Source: Odiellus spinosus (lineage: Eukaryota; Arthropoda; Arachnida; Opiliones; Phalangiidae). Taken from it: a DNA stretch of 64,000 nt. This document shows, one piece after another, positions 12,324 through 24,690 of this stretch. A model generated the notes under the pieces. That model did no database searches and had not been told where the DNA came from. It saw only the letters and a program-made list of their open reading frames with translations. Both the position numbers and the translations under genes were made by a program. How positions within the stretch are numbered: the first letter of the stretch is position 1; each line of letters starts with the position of its first letter. The DNA lies in the NCBI GenBank assembly GCA_963920705.1, contig OY987227.1:8473602-8537601 (forward strand). The letters are read 5' to 3'.

Positions 12324-13986
12324 CTAAGAACTATCAGTCTTCCTATATTCACAAAAATAAAACCTATCTAGTTTTGGCAACATTGTTTCAAAAAATAATT
12401 TAGAGTCAAACTTAATCCTTTCGCAGAAAATATCCGCACCACTATCCACAACAAAGTCACACCAGGATAAGCCTGTTAACCCTAGTTGTCCCTGTATCTG
12501 ATAATAGTAATTATGATTGCGGTTCAAAAATATGAACCCGGATGAATCTTTTTTCAGACAATTATTCAATTTTTTTGAAATCACTTCGTCAATGGTCATT
12601 CCAAGTTCTTTAGCCTTGGAAAAGGTTTTTATTTCTAGAAGACCAAATTCATTTTTCTTTTTATCATATACCAATCCATCTGGAGAGGCTCCTAAAATTG
12701 GGAACCCTGGATTAATAACTAATCCCACTTTGAAAACATGTACTTCATTATTTTTAGAGTTGTAATATTTTGTTTTCGCCTTCTCCTCATTTTCGATTCC
12801 TTCTTTCACGTATTTCAAGCGACTGATATCAGTACTACCCCTTAAACTATCAAGGAACTTCTCCGTAACTTTAACACGCCTCTTGATGATTTGACCAAAA
12901 TTGGATGCAGTCAACCTTTCGCAACGTTCCGCTTTCCACAACTGTGACGCGGCTTGATCTCTAGTTTTTTCCTCAATCAATCTAGATTCTTCCATGGTAA
13001 CTATCAAAGATTCAGGAAATGATATTTCGATATCTGCTTGGATTTCTTGGACAGGTAATGATATTCTATCAAGGTCACATGGTGATAGCTCTTTCGATGG
13101 TTCTTCGATGTTATGAGAGTAGGTGATGGGCTTGAAATCCAACGCAGTGTATTGGCTCTCTATTAAAATCTTTTGCCACATTGGTCTTTTTTTCAATGAT
13201 TTAAATTCCTCCGCCAGTCTTTTCATTTGTTGAATATCTTGAATCTTGTTTGATTCATTTGCAATTGAAGAGTATTTAAAAATACAAGCTTTTCTTGCTT
13301 TCCTAATACGATTTTTTCCATCAGGGTTGTGTTTTAAAAAGTCCAAAATACTGTAACGAGTAGTAGACAGGTTTTTTCTTACATTTAATTTTCCCCATTT
13401 CTGAGCAATGTCAGTAGGGGATACGTCATTTGGTATGAATTTCAAACCTTCTCTAATACAATCCAATATAAACCAAAGGGTTGCGGAAACGTGGCAACAT
13501 ACACCACATTTTCCTGATTTACATTCGCAACTACCACCTTTAATTTCTCCGCTTTCAGTATTTAATACCACATGTACCTTATAAGTCTTCTGAGCTTTGT
13601 ACGAAGCATGTACTTTAGAATTTAAATGCGTAATGTTTTTGGATGACTCGTGAGAAATAAGTAAATTAGTGACGCGTTTCGCTTTAAACATACGATATCC
13701 TTTGATTTTATGTTTGCTACTTTTTCTGGAAGCATGGTGCTCATGAATGATATTTTCATTAAAGTTGGAGGGTAATCCTTTTAATTGTTTCGTCCAATTT
13801 CCCTTTGGCAATTTAAACACATTCGTTTTGTCTGACAAGGCTCCAGATTGCCTTCCAGGTCTTCGAAAAATTTAAAAACAATAAGAAATGACAACTAAGC
13901 CTTGGCTGAACTGAACTAATAAATACATTTAGAAAAAATACGATAGATCCTTACCCTTGACTTTTTTCGTTAGGTTCCATCTTCAT
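12324..13986 (-). CDS. SWIM zinc-finger / YqaJ-type nuclease of the ISL2EU transposon, two exons
   Basis: Probable partner nuclease of the transposase. The YqaJ family is related to phage lambda exonuclease and has the PD-(D/E)XK fold. Exon 1 (13986-13955, reading down) encodes ATG plus nine codons and two bases; exon 2 is 13860-12324; together they give 522 residues. The exon 2 frame alone has no ATG at its start, only TTG. Residues about 105-140 form a SWIM finger (C122-x-C124-x7-C132-x-H134). The YqaJ core starts at about 315 (ERLTASNFGQI), with E367 (GIENEEKAK), D405 (GASPDG), E420-x-K422 (LLEIKT) and Q465 (YYQIQGQL) in the expected order. No frameshift or stop is seen. The role in transposition is not established for this family. 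Confidence 0.87.
13861..13954 (-). other. Predicted 94-bp intron in the YqaJ gene
   Basis: On the minus strand the donor GTAAGG follows CAAGG at 13955. The acceptor TTTTTCGAAG ends at 13861; its pyrimidine tract is modest. The join (GG + A gives Gly) is in frame and supplies an ATG in the context ATGAAGATGGAACC. The acceptor choice is less certain than the donor. Confidence 0.65.
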
Positions 13987-15089
13987 ATATTGTATAATCT
14001 AAACCCATATTAATGATAATTTAGTCTAATTGTAAAAATAATTCCAATGTTTTGCTTACCTTTAGTTCGCTGAATTATTCTTAGCCAAGTGGCGAACGCC
14101 GAACGGCCTTCATAAAAAAAATAACGCTCTGCGCATGGCATCTATCAACTAATCAGAGTCAGACAGAAAATATTCTCTTCCCAGCAAGCTCTTCGGCTAT
14201 GAGATTAGTCGTTGGAAATTTTGAACGAGTTTATTTTACGGTGTATTGAACATTGTTCATATATACAGCTTTTGAGAAACCAATTACCCTGAAATTTCCA
14301 GTTTTTTTCCACAAATATTTTCCTGAAATTTCCAGGTCCAAGACAACCGAATATATTAAGCTAAAACTAATAAACTACTGATTTCTCTCAATAAAATGGA
14401 GTAATAACATTGGGATACCCTGGAGTGGTTTTTAGTATATTTGATAAAACAACACATTTAGACCAAATATGCCCAAACCTCAAATTTAACTGATTTACCT
14501 GATTTCACTATTATTATTATATTTTTAAATTTAACTGAATTTGTAGCCATTAATTTATTTCCCCGAGATTTCCAGGTTCGAATGAACCTTGTAGTACCCA
14601 AAAATTACATCATTATCATGACAACGGCGCAAATTAGGTGAACCAATAAGATACCGGGCTGATTTTGAAAGTGTTATCTCATAGAAATTTTTAAAATATA
14701 GTAATTCTACCTTAATTAAATTAAATTCCTTCTTGGTAACTATACAAGGAAATACGTTGTATATCTGAGCTTTGTTTTCAAGCAATGGAAACTGTACCTG
14801 TATCGCGATCTATTATTTATCCTGGAAGATCTAATTTTCCTGTTGATTGGTGGAACACGCGATAATGTCGTTCGATATTATTTCAATATTGACGAGTTTT
14901 CAAAACACACGACTATATAATACAAGTATTTCCCAAAATCGTTCGTCTTATAACGCAATCGAGAATAAATTGTAATTTCAAAATAGGGAGATTCGAAATA
15001 TGTTTGGTATTATTAATTGAAAATAAGTCATACAAAACCATGAATATTCTCGAAATATTATTATTATATTGCCAATGGATTATATTTTT
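13987..15089. other. Upstream region of the YqaJ gene and unassigned DNA
   Basis: On the minus strand a second donor-like AAAGGTAAGC (about 14065-14056) and an acceptor-like GGGTTTAG (about 14003) could bound an intron in the 5' untranslated region; this is speculative. CpG-rich sequence at 14085-14110 may be near the promoter. Degenerate 'CCTGAAATTTCCAG' phrases occur at 14290, 14325 and 14570. The right boundary of the transposon lies in here, unresolved. Confidence 0.4.
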
Positions 15090-15547
15090 AGTTTTATCAT
15101 ACTATTAAAACACCATATTCAAATTATTATATCTCTGCATTGACGCTTTGTTAAGAAACTTCGAAATTTAAATATATATATAGGTTAGTTTATTTCTCGA
15201 TTTTAGTTAACGATAATTTTCGTACGAAAGACCTTAGGATTTTCTCGAGTAAGTACTTTTACGAAAAACATGGCGCCTTAATACTGGTGCCAGAACTCGT
15301 CAAAATCACCTGTAGACTCTATGCAATAGCGAAATCACGCGACCATAATGATGACGTAGTATTGCATGGAATTTAAATTTAAAAATTTCAAAAATGGCGA
15401 TTATAAAATATGTATTTTTACTGTCGCGGTAATTTTGTTCTATGACATATGTATATATATTTTGAATCGTTTTTTAACGAATTTTCCGAAAATGCAACTT
15501 AATTTCCATTTGGAGTTCATGGTAAATCTATGGCATCCTTACTTTAA
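15090..15547 (+). mobile_element. Short-element family A, copy 1 (uninterrupted)
   Basis: Shares the whole length of the family: CCATATTCAAATT near the left, a block around TCACGCGACCATAATGATGA, then ATGACATATGTATATATATT, a conserved hairpin region (ATCGTTTTTTAACGA) and the right end TTACTTTAA. It contains AACTTCGAAATTT at about 15157, the same site that is split by a nested insertion in copy 4. The left terminal repeat is not clear. Confidence 0.75.
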
Positions 15548-16752
15548 TTGGAAAAAAAATATTTGGTGTTAAATTTCAAAGGATTTGGGAGAATAAAATA
15601 AAAAAAAATCATATTTGAGTGTCTAAGTATATCGTATTAATAATAACCAGATTAAATCTAGTCATAAAATTAAGCCGAAAAATTGGTCCTTGTATATAAG
15701 AGAAGAAGGTTCATGACCTTTAAATAATACATATATAACTCTGCATGGTATCAAAATAAATAAAAAATATTCAAATCATAAATATATTTTTATGGCATTG
15801 TGTAGCTAGTTTTTTTACATTCTCATTAATTCGTAACGTTCAGAAATATGCACCGCGTCCTGCACTATACATAAATTGAACCAAAAGCTCAAAATCTACG
15901 TTAGGAAATGTTCACTACCATTGAATTTGTATATTATATAATAAAATATTGAGATTCGCGGTTGCGATACCGAGCCTAATGATTCATTAATATAACGTAT
16001 TGGGTAATCAAGGGCACGACGTCAAAAAAAGGGGGTGCGTTAAGGGCATTAGCCCTCCTACTTCGCGGCGCGATGGACTAGCTTAAAGCAATTGACGTAT
16101 AGATATAACTAAAAAATAAAATAAAAAACCTAAAATTCCATTTTATATTTGGCGTTTCAAGAATAATTCGAAAGAAACTCGCCCTTTTTCAAGTTTAATT
16201 TGAAGCGAGAAGGAATATACGGCGAATGAATACGTACTTAATAACTTTCATAGTAGGAAAACTAGTATTCTAAATCTCAACGCGATAATAACATTTATAT
16301 ACGCGAGCTTTTAGGTTCCCCCGAAAATATACGGTATATTAAAAAAGATGACCCGCAAAATGGAGTTGCTATTAGCGGTAATGTTAGGCCTTGGCAAATA
16401 GCTAAATTCAGTTCCCCGGGCCCCTATAGACACTCCCTGGAACACTATGTTCAAATGCCCTCCTGGAGCTTGAGGGGTTACGCTCCTTCTAACGTATCCA
16501 TAAAGGGCAGGGGGATATTTCAACAATTCATCGAGAAATAGCGTCAGGAGTTAAGACACCAAGGGTATTGTAGTTAAAAGGAACATTCGTGAGGTTTTTG
16601 ATTTTATTTGAATCGTTGGTTTAAAGTAGAAACGCAATTTGATTTTATTCGGGCATTGCCAAATTGATTTAACCACAAGAAAAAATCCTGAGACTGTTTT
16701 TAAATACGCATGACGTGGGTTTTACTTTACATTTCAACACACTCCCATATAA
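15548..16752. other. Unassigned intergenic DNA
   Basis: No gene recognised. Positions 16310-16530 are richer in GC than the surroundings (CCCCGGGCCCC near 16415) and are open on the minus strand for 71 codons. The translation has no motif I recognise. Confidence 0.5.
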
Positions 16753-17047
16753 GCTACGGTCACACTAGCATTTCTTAATCGATTTGAAACGGATAAAATT
16801 AAACCGATATTCAAATCGTCAAGAATCGTTTTAAGGGTAACGCGTTCACGCATTATCTTTATAAATCGATTTATCGTAACTTCATCTATCGGTTGCTGAA
16901 ACCGAATCAGTACGAAACTGGTTCCCGAAGCAGTTTCGAGGAATCGAATCAAATCGATTAGATAAAAGACGATTTCCCGTTCACACGACTAAAGAGAAAC
17001 GTTTTGAAACGGTTTAAATCGATTCCAAGGCCTAGTATGAACGCGGC
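16753..17047. mobile_element. Short-element family B, copy 1, with target duplication
   Basis: A 295-bp element begins GCTACGGTCACACTAG and ends CTAGTATGAACGCGGC, an imperfect inverted pair. It is flanked on both sides by TATAA (16748-16752 and 17048-17052), a likely 5-bp target-site duplication. The interior contains inverted ATCGATTTGAAACGG and GAAACGGTTTAAATCGAT motifs. It has no coding capacity. A second, truncated copy is at 45050. Confidence 0.8.
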
Positions 17048-19368
17048 TATAATAACGAAAGAAAACGCCTTACACTAGGAGGAACAATCTTTTAATTTGG
17101 TCAAAATTAATCCAAATTCCGACAGAATTTAACAAAAGTGGAGCAATGAATGTTTTTGTTGTTATTGGATTTAAGTGTTTTAATTCGGTCTATTTAGTCA
17201 AATTCTTATGAGATTTTCCCTATCTGGTGAAACAGATAATTCCACATTGGGTTTGAAGTGTGTGAATTGGACTTTAAATATTGTGCTATAAAATTTATAG
17301 TATACTCTAGTGCAGGGATTGAAATTGTACCACATTGTATCGTAATGTTTAAATATATCTGATTTATTTATTTTCTCTTTGTCCAAGTTAAGATTCGACT
17401 ACTGAAGATGTACACGTAACTGTGACGTATAGGGTCAAGATGTAGTTATGGCCTATTCATACTCAAATATAAATGCAGGATGATTCGTGTAATTAATTAG
17501 AACTCTGTAAACAGAGCTGGCAAACAACTCTTTTTAGACCTAGACCAATTACGAAAATGTATGTATAGATATAAGTTAGTGTAACACTCAATAAATTGAA
17601 TTCCCCAACTATATGTAACCGAAATATTAGGGTCTTCTGACGTTGTAGGGGTTTTATAATTAGTTCCAAAAAAAGATATTTAATTTTAAACTCCAAATTA
17701 AACGCGCGCAACTCCAATAGATTAATTAACTCATAATCAATATTCAAATGAAGGTGCTTTTATTTAATGATCAACCTAGGACTTTTATAGCAATGGATAG
17801 ATAAAGATAAAAAACAAAGCATGGCCGTTAGAGGATCCTTAATAACGCTAGGTTTGGTTAATTATATTTAATCTATTAAGTTATTAATACTCCTCAAATA
17901 TAGGCAAGTTTATTTTTGAATGTTTTAAATAAAAAAAATCTAAGCTAATATTAATTTTTAGTTTTTAAAAAAAATCAAAAAGAAAAATTCTAGCTCATAT
18001 CTACAACTTGAAATGACTAAGTACCTATAGTTCTTTGCGAGAACTATTTTATTCCAAATGATACGTAACATTAGGTATTAATCCGCATTAGCTAAAACAA
18101 GTTTTACAACAATATTCGTGAACACAAGTATATCTACAGCCTCGTAATAAAGTTTAGAATGTTGGAATGACTATTGGGATTGGAGGAAATTTATTTTTTC
18201 TTAAAATTCTCGTCTGAGAGCGCTAGACGGGGATTCGGGGAATCCCGCTGCTTTCGCGAGATTGAAACTCAGCTAGGCCTAAACATCGATTCTCAATTAT
18301 TGTCAAAACTATAAATAATGGCCAGCCTGATGTATAAGAAAGTTTTAGTTTTTACGCGCTATGATTACATACATTCAGATATTCGTATTGGACAAGAAAT
18401 TAACACGAACACTTTTCAATAAAGATACGTATAGCGAATATTTAAAGACTTCTCAAGTGCTTGTATAATAACTCAAATAAGTCTCTCTTTGAGACTAAGG
18501 GATTCCATACGCCATCAATATAACGCTCAATAATCTAGGGTTAATCATGAATTTCTAAATTCTTAGTTGCTGCAATTATGTTTCTTGCCAATTCCTAAAT
18601 ATATCCAAATATTTTCATACAATTTACTCAGCCTAATGGTATTATTTTCAAGGTTTTCCCTGACACGTGACAACCATGAATTTTTCATAGTTAGTGCAGT
18701 TATGTTTATTACCAATTCCCAAAATTTTCTAAATAATATTAAGCTTCCAAAGACTCAAATCTTTTACACAAAAATGTGGTGAAATTAAAGGAAATTAAAA
18801 AAAATGTTAAAGAGACTGCATATTTAAATAAAACATTAAATAAACTGGCACAATTAAGTGTTGAACTTACTCAACAAATTTATAATTATATTTTATTGAA
18901 ATAAAAACTCGTCAATAAATGGATGTAAAAAATGAAAGGCCATTGTGGGCGTTGCCACGGTAAACCCTAATTAATGCTCATTTCTAGTTTCACCGTGTAT
19001 TTCCGAAGTTAATTCTAGTTATATAGATTGATTAAAAAATTGAAATGGCCATGAAATATACGTAGAAAAAAATGGGTACATCATTTGAAAAGTAAATATT
19101 ATATAGCTTAGATTTTTGAGAGATAATCTATATTGGAAATGCGCATATGCACCCGCTGAGCATTTATATTTTGGGGCATCTATCTTTTATAATATACAAG
19201 AAGGGTAACAAACCCGTAACGATAGTCTGGGGGTCAAGTTTTGACGGAAAATATACCCTCTTTATCAGCACATAAATCTTTTTTAGATGGATATAGTTTC
19301 AGATGGGTATACAAGTATAATTCAAAAATATTTTAATCTTAGTTAAAAAGGAAAAAATCTACATGGGA
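17048..19368. other. Unassigned AT-rich intergenic DNA
   Basis: No gene, RNA gene or clear repeat recognised. A phrase GGCCGTTAGAGGATCC at about 17822 resembles phrases near 9651 and 29468. Confidence 0.55.
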
Positions 19369-19678
19369 AAGTTTATTTCTGGAACGTAATTAATAATAAT
19401 TTTCATACGAAAGGTTGGACTTTCTGAGTACTTTTACGAGAAAGACCGCGCAAAAGCGACCAGAACGCGCGAGAATCAACTGTAGGCTCTATGCACTAGC
19501 AAATCACGCGACCATAGTGACGATAACGTAGTATTTCGGTGAATTTTTAGTTTTAAAAATTATTTCTACGACATATGTATATATATTTTTTGAATCGTTT
19601 TTTAACGATTTTTCCGAAAATTATACTCAGTTTCCAATTTGAGTTCATGAAAAGTCCATGACAGCCGCCTCACTTTAA
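19369..19678 (+). mobile_element. Short-element family A, copy 2
   Basis: Matches the family from GTTTATTTCTGGAACG to the right end CCTCACTTTAA. It includes ACGACATATGTATATATATT and the hairpin-forming ATCGTTTTTTAACGAT. The left portion present in copies 1 and 4 is missing or too diverged to see. Confidence 0.75.
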
Positions 19679-20267
19679 CTGTATTACGGCATAATTGTGG
19701 AATTTGCCATTAACCATAATTCTTATTGCTAAATTTTACGATGATACATATTTAATATTATGCCAATCGGTTTATAAAACTATAGATAATCTTTAAGAAC
19801 ACGCCTATCAATTTTAAGCACATTTAATTTGTATTTTTTGTTATTATAACTAGAAATTTGAGAGTTAAGCCTTGTCAAAGGTGCTCCAATTCCTCATATA
19901 TTTTATTATCACTCGAATAAATCTAAGGTGATAATCGTTCTTTGGAGAGTATTAATTATTGACTACAACGGATGATCATCATGAATTAAATTTGCATATT
20001 TAGTCGATTATTATGGGGCTGGGCTTTAAAAAACAACTGATTGCATTTAAGTAACCCATACAACACTGTTGAATGTTAAATAAACAATTTTGGCGGGCGG
20101 TCGCTTCCGTACGTAGGTACGTTGGTTGGCAATCATCCAGCACTCATGCTAAGCCTAAATTCTGTCTCGTATCATGGGAGTGAGATTTCGTGCAGGTCCA
20201 CGAACGCCAAAACATCAGGGTCCATCTAATCACATTTAACAATCTTAAGCTATACCTATTCTTCTAC
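19679..20267. other. Unassigned intergenic DNA
   Basis: Nothing recognised. A small palindromic stretch (GTACGTAGGTACGT) lies near 20109. Confidence 0.5.
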
Positions 20268-20560
20268 AAAGGGAGAATGCAACGCGACAACTATTTATTA
20301 TTAAATTAATTGATCATATCTTTAAAACAGACCTTTAAATAAGCATTAAAAAAATTACAAACAAATTAATATTGAGCTAGTTAAATCAATTATTAATTAA
20401 CTCTGAAAGTAGGCTTAACGAGGATTCATTATTTAGTATCACGTCATTAAATTTGAAACTGTATTTAGGAATAAAACGCGATTCTCTGGCGCGTGATTGA
20501 TCGGAGACTGTTTAACGGTGAGATTTGAAACTCTTTGCGCACCGTGTTAAGCCTACTTTA
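20268..20560. mobile_element. Foldback short-element family C, copy 1
   Basis: Starts AAAGGGAGAATGCAA like copies at 30261 and 51261. Inside are GAAAGTAGGCTTAACGAGGA (about 20406) and, inverted, GTTAAGCCTACTTTACGG (about 20546). Arms are imperfect and the right end is uncertain. Confidence 0.55.
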
Positions 20561-22129
20561 CGGTTTCGAGGTTTTTGATTTGTTTGTAATAGTTGATATT
20601 ATAAAATAGGATAGGCTTAGCTAGTAAATGTTGGTCTCTACGTAATAACTCGTGAAATTTCTAGCCCTAGCGCGCGGAATGACGGTTTTTTCGTTGCGCG
20701 CTAAGATTCTCATCTTACGTCACGTGCAAAACGATAAATTATGCACGTTATGGTTGAAACGGGTTTCTAGTCGCGTGATTTCGACACGAGAATGCAATTA
20801 AAATTTCAACAAGATGTACAAAACCACAATTTGTTGTTTTTTACACGAAAATCATTTGTTGCGGAATTTCAATCTCTCTTTAAAAGATACGGAGAAAAAA
20901 AAAGGTTTTAAGCTCACTAAACCTCGCTCTTTCCCTGATAAGCGTTCTAAGCATTTGAAATTCTTTATCATCATCACATATTCTCTCGGTTCAGAGAACT
21001 TCATTCGAGTAAACAACCGTAAAACGAAAACAAGGTTGTTTAAATTATTACGGGAATTTCACTCAAAACGACTTCAAATAAATGTGAAATTATTGAAACA
21101 TCCAATTAATATTAGGTGAAAATAGTGAACCAATTATAGACCATAATAAACAATAACGTTTGCCATTTACATTTGCTCTCCGAACACTAATAAAGAAACT
21201 CTGGCTTGATCCGAGGCAACTTTAAGAGCTAGCGCCTTTTTTACAGATCAACGGGACAATCAAAATACATAATAATCCCAGTTTAAGTCAGAATATTTTA
21301 CAACTTAGGCTACGATAAATGATTAAAAACTTTTACCACTAAGCCCGGTAATCGAGAAATTCATACGCGGGCATCCAAGATGGATCAACGCTCTAAAACA
21401 CAGCGGCAAATAAAGAAAAATGGCCGTCAATGAGTTCTAACCAAAAACGCGAAATGAAATCCTGAGGATATATAAATCATTTAGGCCCATTTTGAGAATC
21501 ATTATCTATGAAATTACGAAACTGGTTACGGAGCGCGGTATACTATTACATCTTCCACATCACGAAACATTCGTGAAACAAAACGAAAAAGATGATACAT
21601 CGTTAATTCATTATAGAACTTCCAACAACCAAAGTATATTATTTTATGTGTTGGGGAAATTTTCAAAATTGTACTAAGTTACTCCTACGATAAAGTTTCT
21701 TAGACTTGTCTAGCGCAAAAGAATTTATCTTCGAAAGAAAATTAAGTATATTAAGTCGATCATGCAACATCTATCGCCCAACCTAACCGCGCCACCAAGA
21801 ATAATAATAATAAGAAATAAAGTTAAGTTACAAAGCGTTCATTTCGCCTTTTTTGCCAAGCGATGTCGACGGCTAATGGAGATCTATATAATTTGCCAAG
21901 ATATCTCGTGATACCTAGAGTATATGGTACCACGGGGGAATTTTTACAGACTGAAATATTTTGATTGATAGACTTAACCCGGATGCGGCACCACATTTTG
22001 AGAGGATACTTTTTTTTATCATACACCCAACAAATACGAATGAAGACATGATTATTGGTTTGAAAGAATTGATACTCGGTAGGTGTACTTAGATATCAAT
22101 TCGTGTGCAAATAAAATTATAATAAAATA
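20561..22129. other. Unassigned intergenic DNA
   Basis: No gene recognised. The 101-codon open frame at 20814-21119 is lysine- and arginine-rich with no recognised domain and no repeat content. I regard it as chance, with low certainty. Confidence 0.45.
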
Positions 22130-22940
22130 TATTATTAATTTATTTAATATGATTAATAATATTAAAAGATGTATAACTATTATTAATAATATTAAAAGAT
22201 GTTTAAATATTGTTAATAATATTTAAAAAATGTATAAATATTATTAATAATATTAAAAAATGTATAAATATTATTTACAATATTAAAAAAATCTAAAAAT
22301 ATTATTAATAATATTGAAAATATAAAAAATAATAAATTATAAAATATTTAAAAAATTAATTAGTATTAAAAATTTTAAAAAATTAATAATTAGTATTAAA
22401 AATTTTAAAAAATTAATAATTAGTATTAAAAATTTTAAAAAATTAATAATTAGTATTAAAAATTTTAAAAAATTAATAATTAGTATTAAAAATTTTAAAA
22501 AATTAATAATTAGTATTAAACATTTTAAAAAATTAATAATTAGTATTAAAAATTTTAAAAAATTAATAATTAGTATTAAAAATTTTAAAAAATTAATAAT
22601 TAATATTATAAGTATCATAAAAAATTATTAATAATTAATATTATAAATATCATAAAAAATTAATAATTAATATTATAAATATCATAAAAAAATAATAATT
22701 AATATTATAAATATCATAAAAATTATTAATAATTAATATTATAAATATCATAAAAAAATATTAATAATTAATATTATAAATATCATAAATTATTAATAAT
22801 TAATATTATAAATATCATAAAAAATTATTAATAATTAATATTATAAATATAAAAAATTATTAATAATTAATATTATAAATATCATAAAAAATTATTAATA
22901 ATTAATATTAAAAGATTTAATTAAATATTATTAATACTAA
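22130..22940. repeat. Very AT-rich compound tandem array
   Basis: Three adjoining sub-arrays made of A and T with few other bases: an approximately 27-bp unit (TATTAATAATATTAAAA...) at 22150-22330; a near-perfect 30-bp unit (AATTAATAATTAGTATTAAA plus ten bases) at 22350-22600; and an approximately 30-35-bp unit (TTAATAATTAATATTATAAA...) at 22600-22915. It ends 30 bp before a family A copy. The minus-strand open frame over the 30-bp block only reflects its period. Confidence 0.93.
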
Positions 22941-22968
22941 TCATATAAACGTATCAAAATGATGATAA

Positions 22969-23239
22969 GGGACCTTATAACTGGTGCCGGATTCTTTTGA
23001 GAATCAACTGTAGACTCTACAATAGCCACGCGACTATAATGATGACGTGGTATTGCGGGGAATTTTTATTTTAAAAATTTCGAAAATGGCGATGATAAAA
23101 TATGTATTTTTACTATCGCAGTATTTTTGTTCTATGACATATGTATATAAATTTTGAATCGTTTTTTAACGATCTTTCCGAAAATGCTACTCAATTTCAA
23201 TTTGGATTTCATGAACAAACCGTGACAACCTCACTTTAA
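22969..23239 (+). mobile_element. Short-element family A, copy 3 (left-truncated)
   Basis: Begins at GGGACCTTATAACTGGTGCC and runs to CAACCTCACTTTAA. It includes GAATCAACTGTAGACTCTAC, ATGACATATGTATATAAATT and ATCGTTTTTTAACGAT. The left part of the element is absent and abuts the AT-rich array. Confidence 0.8.
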
Positions 23240-23799
23240 ACTAATTTGTTTTTACTCAAATCAACCCATTCGGTGTTGTTTCATGTACAAACCGTTTGTT
23301 TATATAATTCTATACACGAATAAAGATTTAACGAAGCCAATTTAGGGGAAGGAGAAATATAAGGTAAGATTGAATGTTTTATAGAGAAAGTCTTCTTATT
23401 TATAGTCGATCCTTTGATTTTATTCGGTTTGTCTGTTGCTGGATAGACGCGTTTAAGAGGCGTTGTTGATGTATGCCGTCCTTACATCACTCCAATTCCC
23501 TACCCCCCCATCTTATTCCGAAATAAAAATTAAATAATAATACCTATTCAGTCTCTATATAGATGGGCCTAACCTTATTTTCCACCCACGTACACCTGAC
23601 AAAATAAATTTATAATTTACCAAACCCAACACTTTATCAAATTTTGTCTGTTTCATCGTCTGCATTTTTTTATTATTATAATTTTTAATGGAGACATTTT
23701 TTAACCAAATTAAAACCTACATACGAAAACACTACTGGTGATTCTTGGAATTTTAGAATACAGGTTCCATGGAAAATTAGATTAAGATCCCTATTTAGA
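23240..23799. other. Unassigned intergenic DNA
   Basis: No gene recognised; the stretch leads into the 24-bp array. Confidence 0.5.
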
Positions 23800-24690
23800 C
23801 TAATTAATCCCTGTGGTTGATTGAATATTTAGAATACACGATCCCTGACTAATTAAAAATATTGCTGAGAGTATTTGGAATGGAGATCCTAGCAAAATTC
23901 TAATACAGATCCCTGCAAAATTTGGAATACAGACCACCGCAAAATTGGGAATACGAAGCCCTGATAAATTTGGAATACAGAGCCCTGAAAAATGTGGAAT
24001 ACGAAGCCCTGAAAAATTTGGAATAAAGCCCCGCAAAATTTGGAATACAGAGCCCTGAAAAATATGGAATACGAAGCCCTGAAAAATTTGGAATAAAGCC
24101 CCGCAAAATTTGGAATACAGAGCCCTGAAAAATATGGAATACAGAGCCCTGAAAAATATGGAATACAGAGCCCTGAAAAATATGGAATACAGAGCCCTGA
24201 AAAATATGGAATACAGAGCCCTGAAAAATATGGAATACAGAGCCCTGAAAAATTTGGAATACAAAGCCCTGAAAAATGTGGAATACAAAGCCCTGCAAAA
24301 TTTGGAACGCAGAGCCCTGCAAAATTTGGAACGCAGAGCCCTGCAAAATTTGGAACGCAGAGCCCTGCAAAATTTGGAACGCAGAGCCCTGCAAAATTTG
24401 GAACGCAGAGCCCTGCAAAAATTTGGAATACAGAGCCCTGCAAAATTGGGTTAATACAGAGCCCTGCAAAATTGGGTTAATACAGAGCCCTGCAAAATTT
24501 GAAATACAAAGCCCTGAAAATTTGAAATACAAAGCCCTGAAAAATTCGGAATACAGAGCCCTGAAAAATAAAGAGCCTTGCAAAATTTGGAATAGAGATA
24601 TAGCCCTGCAAAATTTGTAATACAGATCCCTGCAAAATTTGTAATACAAAGCCCTGCAAATTTTGAGATACAGAGCCCTAGCTATTTAAA
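23800..24690. repeat. 24-bp minisatellite array, about 32 units
   Basis: Units of TGGAATACAGAGCCCTGAAA plus four bases. Outer units are degenerate. A roughly 68-bp three-unit block (containing GAATAAAGCCCCGCAAAATT) is repeated at 24020 and 24090. Then come six AAATA units and six AACGC-type units (GGAACGCAGAGCCCTGCAAA). Open frames on both strands (up to 249 codons on the minus strand) are period artefacts. Confidence 0.95.

Larger units (their letters stand above)
10306..13986. mobile_element. ISL2EU (IS4EU)-type DNA transposon, two convergent genes
   Basis: A THAP-DDE transposase gene on the plus strand and a SWIM-YqaJ nuclease gene on the minus strand converge with about 300 bp between their stops. 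A THAP/HARBI1-like transposase paired with a YqaJ-type recombinase is the known gene content of ISL2EU (formerly IS4EU) elements of animals. Both reading frames are free of internal stops once one intron is removed from each, and the catalytic residues are present, so the copy may be autonomous. The given limits are the coding limits. The true element is longer, but I did not find its terminal inverted repeats or target duplication. Confidence 0.85.

Noticed and set aside
10060..14200. Terminal inverted repeats of the ISL2EU-type element
   Set aside because: CCATCTATC and GCATCTATC occur on both sides (about 10191 and 14137), but in direct, not inverted, orientation. No convincing TIR was found by eye.
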